Source of the DNA: Variovorax ginsengisoli
GTDB taxonomy: Bacteria > Pseudomonadota > Gammaproteobacteria > Burkholderiales > Burkholderiaceae_C
Assembly: GCF_030486595.1 (NCBI RefSeq)
Contig: NZ_JAUJZH010000024.1
Coordinates: forward strand, 1-64,000
DNA: 64,000 nucleotides
Direction of reading: 5' to 3'
Position 1 is the stretch's first letter, and each line of letters starts with the position of its first letter. The notes beneath the pieces were generated by a model. The model was not told where the DNA came from, ran no database searches, and worked only from the letters and a program-made list of their open reading frames with translations. Positions 44,666 through 52,274 of the stretch are shown here, piece after piece. The position numbers and the translations under genes were made by a program.

Positions 44666-45463
44666 TCAATAGGTTCCGGGGTAGGCGCCGCCGTCGGCCA
44701 GCACGTTCTGGCCGGTGATGTAGCCGGCATGCATGCTGCAGAGGAAGGCGCAGATGGCGCCGAACTCGGCGGCGGTGCCGAAGCGGCCGGCCGGGATGCT
44801 CTTCTGGCGGCTGGCGCGGATCGCGTCGATGTCCTGGCCGGTCTTCTTGGCTGCGCCCACCAGCGTGCCCTTGAGCCGGTCGGTGTCGAACGCGCCCGGC
44901 AGCAGGTTGTTGAGCGTCACGCCCTTGGCCGCCAGCCCGGTGCGCGCCACGCCGGCGACGAAGCCGGTCAGGCCGCTGCGCGCGCCGTTGCTCAGGCCCA
45001 GGATGTCGATCGGCGCCTTGACCGAACTCGAGGTGATGTTGACGATGCGCCCGAAGCCGCGCGCCGCCATGCCGTCGACCGTGGCCTTGATCAGCTCGAT
45101 CGGCGTCAGCATGTTGGCGTCGAGCGCCTTGATCCAGGCCTCGCGGTCCCAGTCGTGGAAGTCGCCGGGCGGCGGGCCGCCGGCATTGGTGACCACGATG
45201 TCGAAGTCGGCATGCAGCGCAAAGGCCGCGGCGCGGCCTTCGGGGGTCGTGATGTCGGCCGCCGCGTGCTTCACGAAGGGCTTGCCGGGCGCCGTCGCCG
45301 CCACGGCCTGCAGCTGCCTGGCCGCGGCGTCCAGCGCCTCGGCGCCGCGCGCCATGACCACCACGTTGACGCCCTCGCGCACCAGCGCTTCGGCGCAGCC
45401 GTAGCCCAAACCCTTGCTGGCGCCGCCCACCAGCGCCGTCCTGCCTGCGATACCCAGGTCCAT
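44666..45463 (-). CDS. Divergent SDR-family protein lacking the YxxxK pair
   Basis: A 265-residue short-chain dehydrogenase-fold protein. The cofactor motif is GGASKGLGYG (13-22) and NAGG is at 93-96. The Ser in NITSSS is kept, but the catalytic YxxxK aligns with S158-N-G-A-R162, so both Tyr and Lys are replaced. The C-terminal GQNVLADGGAY is intact. It may bind NAD(P) without classic oxidoreductase chemistry, or use a different residue set. In line with ggt/EamA upstream and qor downstream. Confidence 0.9.
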   Translation of the reverse strand: MDLGIAGRTALVGGASKGLGYGCAEALVREGVNVVVMARGAEALDAAARQLQAVAATAPGKPFVKHAAADITTPEGRAAAFALHADFDIVVTNAGGPPPGDFHDWDREAWIKALDANMLTPIELIKATVDGMAARGFGRIVNITSSSVKAPIDILGLSNGARSGLTGFVAGVARTGLAAKGVTLNNLLPGAFDTDRLKGTLVGAAKKTGQDIDAIRASRQKSIPAGRFGTAAEFGAICAFLCSMHAGYITGQNVLADGGAYPGTY

Positions 45464-45479
45464 GTTGATTCCTTCGGGC

Positions 45480-46403
45480 TCAGCGCCCCGTTCGTGTGAA
45501 GACAAAGATGCCGGTGACGACCAGCACCGTGCCGGCCGCGATCCAGAGGGTGAAGGGCTCGCCGAGCAGCAGCACCCCCATCAGGATCGTCGACATCGGC
45601 CCGACCATACCCGTTTGTGCCGCCATCGCGGGGCCGATGCGCTCGATCGCCATCATGACGGCGAGGACAGGCACCGCGGTGCACAGCGTGGCGTTGAGCA
45701 CCGACAGCCAGATCACCTCGGGCGCCACCTCGAAGGCGGCGCTCATCGGCCGCAGCAGCAGGAACTGGGCGATGCACAGCAGGCAGGCCACGCTGGTCGC
45801 CAGCCCGACCAGGCGCAGCGAGCCGAGCCGCTTGACGAACTCGCCGCTGGCGACCAGGTAGACCGCATAGCTCACCGCGCTCAGGAACACCAGCAGGGCG
45901 CCCCAGGCGGCGGCCGCGCTCTGGCCCAGGCTGACTTCGTGGCCGAACACCAGCAGCACGCCCGAATAGCTGACCGCCATGCCGGCGAACTGCCAGCGCG
46001 TGATGCGGCGCCGGTAGACGATCCAGCCGAACAGCAGCACCAGGGTCGGGTTGAGGTAGAGGATCAGCCGCTCCAGGCTGGCCGTGATGTAGGCCAGGCC
46101 GGCGAAGTCGAGAAAGCTCGACAGGTAGTAGCCCGAGAAGCCCAGCCCGACGACCCCGAACCAGTCGCGCCGCGTGAGCGCCGGCTTGCCGCGCCCGGCC
46201 CACCACGCCATCAGGGCGAACAGCGGCAGCGCGAACAGCATGCGCAGCATGATCAGAGTCACGGCGTCGACGCCGTGACGGTAGGCCAGCTTGACGATGA
46301 TCGCCTTGCCGCTGAAGGCGATCGCGCCGAAGGTGGCGAGCGCCAGGCCCGGCGCGAGGCTCTTGCGTGCGGCGTGGTGCGTCGCGGCCTGGGCTTGCAT
46401 CAA
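45480..46403 (-). CDS. EamA/DMT-family transporter
   Basis: A 307-residue inner-membrane protein with ten membrane segments in two EamA repeats. The first repeat includes AIAFSGKAIIVKLAYRHGVDAVTLIMLRML, and the second ends LLLGEPFTLWIAAGTVLVVTGIFVF. Such proteins export or take up small metabolites. Its neighbours (GGT, Bug, SDR) suggest an amino-acid or peptide-derived compound, but this is inference. Confidence 0.9.
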   Translation of the reverse strand: MMQAQAATHHAARKSLAPGLALATFGAIAFSGKAIIVKLAYRHGVDAVTLIMLRMLFALPLFALMAWWAGRGKPALTRRDWFGVVGLGFSGYYLSSFLDFAGLAYITASLERLILYLNPTLVLLFGWIVYRRRITRWQFAGMAVSYSGVLLVFGHEVSLGQSAAAAWGALLVFLSAVSYAVYLVASGEFVKRLGSLRLVGLATSVACLLCIAQFLLLRPMSAAFEVAPEVIWLSVLNATLCTAVPVLAVMMAIERIGPAMAAQTGMVGPMSTILMGVLLLGEPFTLWIAAGTVLVVTGIFVFTRTGR

Positions 46404-46407
46404 GGCT

Positions 46408-46491
46408 CAGGCCGACGCCGGGCCGCCCCAAGGCGGCCTGCGCCCCCTCGGGGGGCAGCGACCCACACGCAGTGGGGGAGCGTGGGGGCCA
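46408..46491. repeat. GC-rich multi-hairpin dispersed repeat, copy 2
   Basis: Nearly identical to 29978-30062, with about four differences including one base gap. It lies immediately past the gamma-glutamyltransferase stop (minus strand), before the EamA gene, the same relative position as copy 1. The stems are the same. Confidence 0.85.
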
Positions 46492-46492
46492 T

Positions 46493-48106
46493 CTAGAACC
46501 CGGCCGCTAGGCCGTCGCGGCGCGCATCGCTCGCGGCCACATAGCCTTCGACCGCCGGGTCGCCGGCGCGCCAGATGAACTGGCCGGCGCCGAAGTCCTG
46601 GTAGGAGTCGTTGATGACGTCGACCTTGTGGCCGAGCGCCGACAGCCCCTGCACGGTGGCCGGGTCCATCGCGGCCTCGACGTTGATCTCGACCCCGGAG
46701 TTGAAGCGCCAGCGCGGTGCGTCGCAGGCCGCCTGCGGGTTCTGCCCGTAGTCGAGCATGCGCACCAGCGTCTGCATGTGGCCCTGCGGCTGCATGTTGC
46801 CGCCCATCACGCCGAAGCTCATGACCGGCGCGCCGTCCTTCGTGAGGAAGGCCGGGATGATGGTGTGGAACGGGCGCTTGCCCGGCGCCACCAGGTTCGG
46901 GCTGCCGTCCTTGAGGCTGAACCCGTGGCCGCGGTTCTGCAGGCTGATGCCGAACTCGGGCTCGACGCAGCCCGAGCCGAAGCCCATGTAGTTGCTCTGG
47001 ATGAAGCTCACCATCATGCCGCTCTCGTCGGCCGCGGTCAGGTAGATGGTGCCGCCCTTGACCGGATTGCCGGCCTGGAAGTCCTGCGCCTTGTTCACGT
47101 CGATGAGTTTGGCACGCGAGGCCAGGTAGGCGCCATCGAGCATTTGCAGCGGTGTCACCTCCATCGACGATGGCTCGGACACGTAGCGGTAGGTGTCGGC
47201 GAAAGCCAGCTTCATGGCCTCGATCTGCAGGTGCTGGGAGCGCACCGAGTCGACCGGGATCGAGCCGATGTCGAAATGCTGGAGGATGCCGAGCGCGATC
47301 AGCGCCGCGATGCCCTGGCCGTTGGGCGGGATCTCGTGCAGCCGGTGGCCGCGGTAGTCCTGGCCGATGGGCTCGACCCATTCGGGCTTCCAGCCGGCGA
47401 GGTCGCTGGCCTTCAGGCTGCCGCCGTGCTGGTTCGAGAACTTCTCCAGCGCTGCGGCGATCTCGCCGCCGTAGAAGGCGTCGCCCTGGGTGGCCGCGAT
47501 GGCCTTCAAGGCGCGTGCCGCGGCCGGGAAGCGGAACAGTTCGCCGACTTCGGGCGCGCGGCCCCAGGGCAGGAAAGTCTGTGCGAAACCGGGCTGCGCC
47601 TGCAGCACCGGCGTCGCCGCGGCCCACTTCTGCTGCACCACCGGCGGCATCAGGTAGCCGCGCTCGGCGATCTCGATCGCCGGCGCCATGAGGTCGGCGA
47701 AGGGCAGCTTGCCGAAGCGCTCCGACAGCGCGACCCAGCTGCCGACCGCACCTGGCACCGTGACCGAGTCCATGCCGCGCATCGGCGGCGTCGCGGCGTC
47801 GGCGCCGTGCTTCTTGCGGAAGTATTCGGGCGTCCACGCAGCGGGCGCGCAGCCCGAGGCGTTGAGCCCGTGCAGCTTCTTGCCGTCCCAGAGGATGCAG
47901 AAGGCATCGCTGCCGAGGCCGTTGCTGACCGGCTCGACCAGCGTCATGACCGCGGCGGTCGCCACCGCGGCGTCGACCGCATTGCCGCCCTGCTGCAGGA
48001 TCCGCAGGCCGGCCTGGGCCGCCAGCGGGTGCGAGGTCGAGACGACGTTGCGGGCGAAGACCGGAATGCGCGTCGTGGTGTAGGGGTTTGCGTAGTCGAA
48101 TTTCAT
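46493..48106 (-). CDS. Gamma-glutamyltransferase-family protein
   Basis: A 537-residue Ntn-hydrolase. The nucleophile is Thr353 in GGTIYLTAADESG, where autocleavage yields large and small subunits. The SNGLGSDAFCILWDG region and the GVMGGNMQPQGHMQTL segment are typical. No signal peptide is seen at the N-terminus (MKFDYANPYTTTRIP), so it is likely cytoplasmic, as in YwrD-like members, rather than the periplasmic GGT of E. coli. Substrate specificity is open. One base separates it from the Bug gene upstream. Confidence 0.92.
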   Translation of the reverse strand: MKFDYANPYTTTRIPVFARNVVSTSHPLAAQAGLRILQQGGNAVDAAVATAAVMTLVEPVSNGLGSDAFCILWDGKKLHGLNASGCAPAAWTPEYFRKKHGADAATPPMRGMDSVTVPGAVGSWVALSERFGKLPFADLMAPAIEIAERGYLMPPVVQQKWAAATPVLQAQPGFAQTFLPWGRAPEVGELFRFPAAARALKAIAATQGDAFYGGEIAAALEKFSNQHGGSLKASDLAGWKPEWVEPIGQDYRGHRLHEIPPNGQGIAALIALGILQHFDIGSIPVDSVRSQHLQIEAMKLAFADTYRYVSEPSSMEVTPLQMLDGAYLASRAKLIDVNKAQDFQAGNPVKGGTIYLTAADESGMMVSFIQSNYMGFGSGCVEPEFGISLQNRGHGFSLKDGSPNLVAPGKRPFHTIIPAFLTKDGAPVMSFGVMGGNMQPQGHMQTLVRMLDYGQNPQAACDAPRWRFNSGVEINVEAAMDPATVQGLSALGHKVDVINDSYQDFGAGQFIWRAGDPAVEGYVAASDARRDGLAAGF

Positions 48107-48107
48107 G

Positions 48108-49079
48108 TCAGTCGCCGGTGATCTTTCTGTCGGTGATGATCTGCTTCCACTTGGCCGCGTCGGCCGCCACCAGGCTCGCGAGCTGCGCCGGCGTGCTGGT
48201 GGTGGGCTCGATGCCCAGGCGCGCCAGCTTGTCGCGCACCTCCGGGTCGCTCAGCGACTGGTTGGCGGCCGTGTTGATGCGGGCCACCATGTCGGCCGGC
48301 AGGCCCTTCGGGCCGTAGAGGCCGAACCAGGTGTTGGACTCGAAGCCCGGCAGCACGTCGGCGATCGGCGGCAGCTCGGGCGCCAGGGGGCTGCGCTTGA
48401 GCGTGGTCACGCCCAGCGCACGCAGCCGGCCGTCGCGCACGTGCGGCATGCCGGTCGGCAGCGAATCGAACAGGACGTCGACCTTGCCGGTGATCAGGTC
48501 GGGGATCGCCAGCGCCGTGCCCTTGTACGGGATGTGGGTGACGAACACGCCGGCCTGCGACTTGAACAGCTCGGCCGTGAGCTGGACGATCGTGCCGTTG
48601 CCGCTCGACGCGTAGTTGAGCTTGCCGGGGTTCTTCTTGGCGTAGTCGATCCACTCGCGCACCGTCTTGGCGGGCGAGTTGTTGGGCACCAGCATGATGC
48701 TCGGCGCATCGCCCACGTGGGCGATCGGCGTGAAGTCGCGCACCGTGTCGTAGGGCAGCTTGGGGGTGATCGCCGGGCCGATCGAATGGGTGCTGGTGGT
48801 GGCCAGCAGCAGCGTGTAGCCGTCGGGCGTCGCCTTGGCGGCCATGTCGGAACCGATCGCGCCGCCGGCGCCGGGCTTGTTGTCGATCACCAGCGTGGTG
48901 CCGAGCTTCTCGCCCATCTTCTGCGACAAGGTGCGCGCGAACAGGTCGGTGGCGCCGCCGGCCGGAAACGGCACGATCAGGCGGATCGGCTTGGTCGGAT
49001 AGCCCTGCGCGAGGCTGGCGGAGGACGCTGCCAGGCACAACGCAGCGGCACAGGCCTGGATGAACTGGATTCGTTTCAT
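48108..49079 (-). CDS. Bug-family solute-binding protein
   Basis: A 323-residue periplasmic TctC-like binding protein with a signal peptide ending near ASLAQG. Motifs include YPTKPIRLIVPFPAGGATDLFAR, IDNKPGAGGAIGSDMAAKATPDG and THIPYKGTALAIPDLITGKVD. It begins the ggt run and is divergent from a LysR gene, a common arrangement for inducible Bug systems. It could serve the tctAB genes at 50160-52170. Confidence 0.94.
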   Translation of the reverse strand: MKRIQFIQACAAALCLAASSASLAQGYPTKPIRLIVPFPAGGATDLFARTLSQKMGEKLGTTLVIDNKPGAGGAIGSDMAAKATPDGYTLLLATTSTHSIGPAITPKLPYDTVRDFTPIAHVGDAPSIMLVPNNSPAKTVREWIDYAKKNPGKLNYASSGNGTIVQLTAELFKSQAGVFVTHIPYKGTALAIPDLITGKVDVLFDSLPTGMPHVRDGRLRALGVTTLKRSPLAPELPPIADVLPGFESNTWFGLYGPKGLPADMVARINTAANQSLSDPEVRDKLARLGIEPTTSTPAQLASLVAADAAKWKQIITDRKITGD

Positions 49080-49142
49080 GGTCTCGATTTTGTTCCCTGT
49101 AGACGGAATTCCGATGCTATGCAAGGCCGGCGCATCAAGCCA

Positions 49143-49158
49143 GATAATCCGGTTTATC
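49143..49158. promoter_or_regulatory. Candidate LysR operator dyad
   Basis: GATAA-TCCGGT-TTATC in the divergent space between the Bug gene and lysR-type gene. Symmetrical AT-rich arms around a GC centre; spacing is close to, but not exactly, the T-N11-A pattern. Confidence 0.4.
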
Positions 49159-49176
49159 GAACTATGAATTGAACTT

Positions 49177-50106
49177 ATGACACGGATCGCCGGCGAAGAG
49201 ATCTCCCTGCAGCAGCTGCGGGCGCTGGCGGCGGTCGCCGACACCGGCAGCTTCACCTTGGCGGCGGAGGCCCTGCAATTGACCCAGCCCGCCATCAGCC
49301 ACCTGATCAAGCGCATGGAACACGAGCTCGGCCAGCCGCTGGTCGTGCGCGGTCGCCGCATCCGCATCACCAACGCGGGCCAGATGATGGTCGACACCGC
49401 GGTGCGTGCGCTGCGGCTGATCGACGAGTCGGTCGGCGCCTGCCGCTCGCAGTCCCAGCTGCGCGAAGGGCGCGTGGTGCTGGCGGTGGGCCATCTCACG
49501 GCGGGCGCCCTGCTGCCGCCCCTGCTGGGCCGGTTCTCGCAGCAGTACCCGGCGCTCGCGACCACGCTGATGGACAGCACGGCCGAGCAGATGATTTCGC
49601 GGATCCTGTCGCAGGAGGCCGACCTGGGCTTCGGCTCGGACATCGGCCAGCGGCATTCGGAACTGGCGACCGAGCCGCTGTTCGTCGAGCGGATGGCCCT
49701 GTTCGTCCGCGACGACCATCCGCTGGCGCAGCGGGTGGTGATCGATGCCCGCCACCTGGAGTCGCTGCCGTTCATCCATGTCAATCCGGACGCCAACATC
49801 TGGCGCGCGGTCAGCCGGCAGCTGTCGAGCGTGGCCAACGTGTACCCGCGGGTGGCCCATCACGTGTCGATGTTGTCGACGGCCTTCGGGCTGATCCAGG
49901 CCGGTGCCGGCGTCGCGCTGCTGCCGCGCTACGTCGAGGTCCTGATGCCGGGCAACCTGCGGGCGGTGGCGGTCACGCGCCCGACGCTGGAATATCCGGT
50001 GGTCGCCGTGCGGCTGGCCAAGCATCCGCTCAACCCCGCCGCCCTGGCCTTCCTGGCCATGGCGCGGCAGCACATGAAGCCGCCGCGCGCGCACAAGCCG
50101 GCATAA
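49177..50106 (+). CDS. LysR-family transcriptional regulator
   Basis: A 309-residue regulator. The N-terminal winged helix (about 10-68) has LQQLRALAAVADTGSFTLAAEALQLTQPAISHLIKRMEHELGQPL. The effector domain starts at about 95 with VVLAVGHLTAGALLPPLL, and the remainder is of the LysR substrate-binding fold. It is divergent from the Bug-ggt-EamA-SDR-qor run, which it probably controls. A bidirectional terminator follows. Confidence 0.94.
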   Translation: MTRIAGEEISLQQLRALAAVADTGSFTLAAEALQLTQPAISHLIKRMEHELGQPLVVRGRRIRITNAGQMMVDTAVRALRLIDESVGACRSQSQLREGRVVLAVGHLTAGALLPPLLGRFSQQYPALATTLMDSTAEQMISRILSQEADLGFGSDIGQRHSELATEPLFVERMALFVRDDHPLAQRVVIDARHLESLPFIHVNPDANIWRAVSRQLSSVANVYPRVAHHVSMLSTAFGLIQAGAGVALLPRYVEVLMPGNLRAVAVTRPTLEYPVVAVRLAKHPLNPAALAFLAMARQHMKPPRAHKPA

Positions 50107-50108
50107 AA

Positions 50109-50134
50109 AAACGGCACCCGAAGGCGCCGTTTTC
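50109..50134. terminator. Bidirectional terminator between lysR-type gene and tctA
   Basis: AACGGCACC-CGAA-GGCGCCGTT with one mismatch, A-run on one side and T-run on the other; it serves the convergent regulator and tctA. Confidence 0.75.
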
Positions 50135-50159
50135 TTGCTTGCCGCGAGGCGAAGGGGGA

Positions 50160-51671
50160 TCAATCCTCGACGAAGGCTTCTTCGCGCTTGGACTTCACCG
50201 CCGGCAGCAGCACGATGATCAGCAGCAGCAGCGCCGCGGCCAGCAGGCCGGCCGAGATCGGCCGCGTCACGAAGACGATCCAGTCGCCGCGCGACAGCAG
50301 CAGGGCGCGGCGCAGGTTCTCTTCCATCATCGGCCCCAGGATGAAGCCCAGCAGCAGCGGCGCCGGCTCGCAGCCCAGCTTGAAGAAGGCATAGCCGATG
50401 AAGCCGAAGGCCGCCACCATCCAGATGTCGAAGGTGTTGTTGTTGGTCGAGTAGACGCCGATGGCACAGAACAGCACGATCGCCGGGAACAGGTACTTGT
50501 AGGGCACCGACAGCAGCTTGATCCACATGCCGATCAGCGGCAGGTTCAGGATGATCAGCATCGCGTTGCCGAGCCACATCGAGGCGATCAGGCCCCAGAA
50601 CAGCTCGGGGTTGCTGGTCATGACCTGCGGACCCGGCTGGATGTTGTGGATCGTCATCGCGCCGACCATCAGCGCCATCACGGCGTTGGGCGGAATGCCC
50701 AGCGTGAGCAGCGGGATGAAGGAGGTCTGGGCGCCGGCGTTGTTGGCCGACTCGGGCGCGGCCACGCCGCGGATGTTGCCCTTGCCGAACGGCACTTCGC
50801 CCGGATGCAGCTTGGTCTTCTTCTCGATGGTGTAGGCCGCGAAGGCCGCCAGCAGCGCGCCGCCGCCGGGCAGGATGCCCAGCGCCGCGCCGAGCGCCGT
50901 GCCGCGCAGCACGGCGGGCAGCATGCGCTTGAAGTCTTCCTTGGTCGGGAACAGGCCGGAGACCTTGGCGGTGAAGACTTCGCGGTCTTCTTCCGGCCGC
51001 GACAGGTTGGCGATGATTTCACCGTAGCCGAACACGCCCATGGCGATGGCAACGAAGCCGATGCCGTCGGTCAGTTCGGGGATGTCGAAGCTGAAGCGCG
51101 CCACGCCCGAGTTGACGTCGGTGCCGACCAGGCCCAGCAGCAGGCCCAGCACGATCATCGCGATCGCCTTGAGCAGCGAACCCGAGGCCAGCACCACGGC
51201 ACCGATCAGGCCCAGGATCATCAGCGAGAAATACTCGGCCGGGCCGAACTTGAAAGCCAGTTCGGTCAGCGGCGGCGCGAAGGCGGCCAGGATCAGCGTG
51301 CCCACGCAGCCGGCGAAGAACGAGCCGAGGCCGGCCGCAGCAAGCGCAGGCCCGGCCCGCCCCTTGCGCGCCATCTGGTAGCCGTCGATCACGGTCACGA
51401 CCGAGGACGACTCGCCCGGCAGGTTGACCAGGATGGCGGTGGTGGAGCCGCCGTACTGGGCGCCGTAGTAGATGCCGGCCAGCATGATCAGGGCCGACAC
51501 CGGCGGCAGCGCGTAGGTGGCCGGCAGCAGCATCGCGATGGTGGCGACCGGACCGATGCCCGGCAGCACGCCGATCAGCGTGCCGAGAATACAGCCGACC
51601 AGGCAGTACAGCAGGTTGGTGAAGGTGAACGCGACACCGAAACCGAGGGAGAGATTGTTTAGGAGTTCCAT
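50160..51671 (-). CDS. tctA: Tripartite tricarboxylate transporter large membrane subunit TctA
   Basis: A 503-residue permease with about twelve membrane segments. TctA signatures include LGTLIGVLPGIGPVATIAMLLP, YYGAQYGGSTTAILVNLPGESSSVVT and ALGAALGILPGGGALLAAFAAY. It transports a substrate captured by a Bug/TctC protein, driven by ion gradients. No tctC lies within this operon. Ten bases separate it from tctB. Confidence 0.96.
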   Translation of the reverse strand: MELLNNLSLGFGVAFTFTNLLYCLVGCILGTLIGVLPGIGPVATIAMLLPATYALPPVSALIMLAGIYYGAQYGGSTTAILVNLPGESSSVVTVIDGYQMARKGRAGPALAAAGLGSFFAGCVGTLILAAFAPPLTELAFKFGPAEYFSLMILGLIGAVVLASGSLLKAIAMIVLGLLLGLVGTDVNSGVARFSFDIPELTDGIGFVAIAMGVFGYGEIIANLSRPEEDREVFTAKVSGLFPTKEDFKRMLPAVLRGTALGAALGILPGGGALLAAFAAYTIEKKTKLHPGEVPFGKGNIRGVAAPESANNAGAQTSFIPLLTLGIPPNAVMALMVGAMTIHNIQPGPQVMTSNPELFWGLIASMWLGNAMLIILNLPLIGMWIKLLSVPYKYLFPAIVLFCAIGVYSTNNNTFDIWMVAAFGFIGYAFFKLGCEPAPLLLGFILGPMMEENLRRALLLSRGDWIVFVTRPISAGLLAAALLLLIIVLLPAVKSKREEAFVED

Positions 51672-51681
51672 TTGCCGGTCC

Positions 51682-52170
51682 TCAGCCCGTGATGAAGGTA
51701 GGCCAGACCTGGATCTGCAGCTTGAGCGCCCAGATGAAGGCGATGTAGCTGCCGATCGCGAGCACCGTCGAGAGGATCAGCACCTTGGGCAGCTCGAAGT
51801 GGGCGCCGGCCAGGCTGGAGATGATGACCAGGGCATAGATCGCGATGATCAGACCCATGGCCGGCACGCCGACGCTGGGCAGTCCGCCGAGCAGCACGCC
51901 GAAGGCCAGGTTGGCGCCGAGAATGTAGGCCACCTGCTTCCAGGCCCATTTGCCGATCAGTTCGCCGTCCTCGGTCTCGACCGTGAGGCCGGTGAACATG
52001 ATCACGAGGCCGATCACGGCCATCAGGATGCCCAGCATCAGCGGGAAGTAGCCGGGGCCCATGCGGGCGCCGCTGCCGACGTTGTAGGTCGTCGCCCCCC
52101 AGGCGAAGGCGACTCCCACGACGGCGAACATCACCCCCGAGAAGAAGTCTTTCTGACTCTTGATTTTCAC
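51682..52170 (-). CDS. tctB: Tripartite tricarboxylate transporter small membrane subunit TctB
   Basis: A 162-residue TctB protein with four membrane segments. It begins MKIKSQKDFFSGVMFAVVGVAFAWGATTYNVGSGARMGPGYFP, the family pattern. It pairs with TctA. The 104 bases upstream, before the GspE-like gene's stop, hold the likely promoter and a small CAGGG-TAAT-CCCTG dyad (52255-52268). Confidence 0.93.
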   Translation of the reverse strand: MKIKSQKDFFSGVMFAVVGVAFAWGATTYNVGSGARMGPGYFPLMLGILMAVIGLVIMFTGLTVETEDGELIGKWAWKQVAYILGANLAFGVLLGGLPSVGVPAMGLIIAIYALVIISSLAGAHFELPKVLILSTVLAIGSYIAFIWALKLQIQVWPTFITG

Positions 52171-52274
52171 GAACAGTCTCCACGAAAAAACTCGATCGGA
52201 GATTGTGTGGTCAGGTGACAGTCAGCTCGATGTGGATTCCACCTATCGGATTTTCAGGGTAATCCCTGGTTGCC

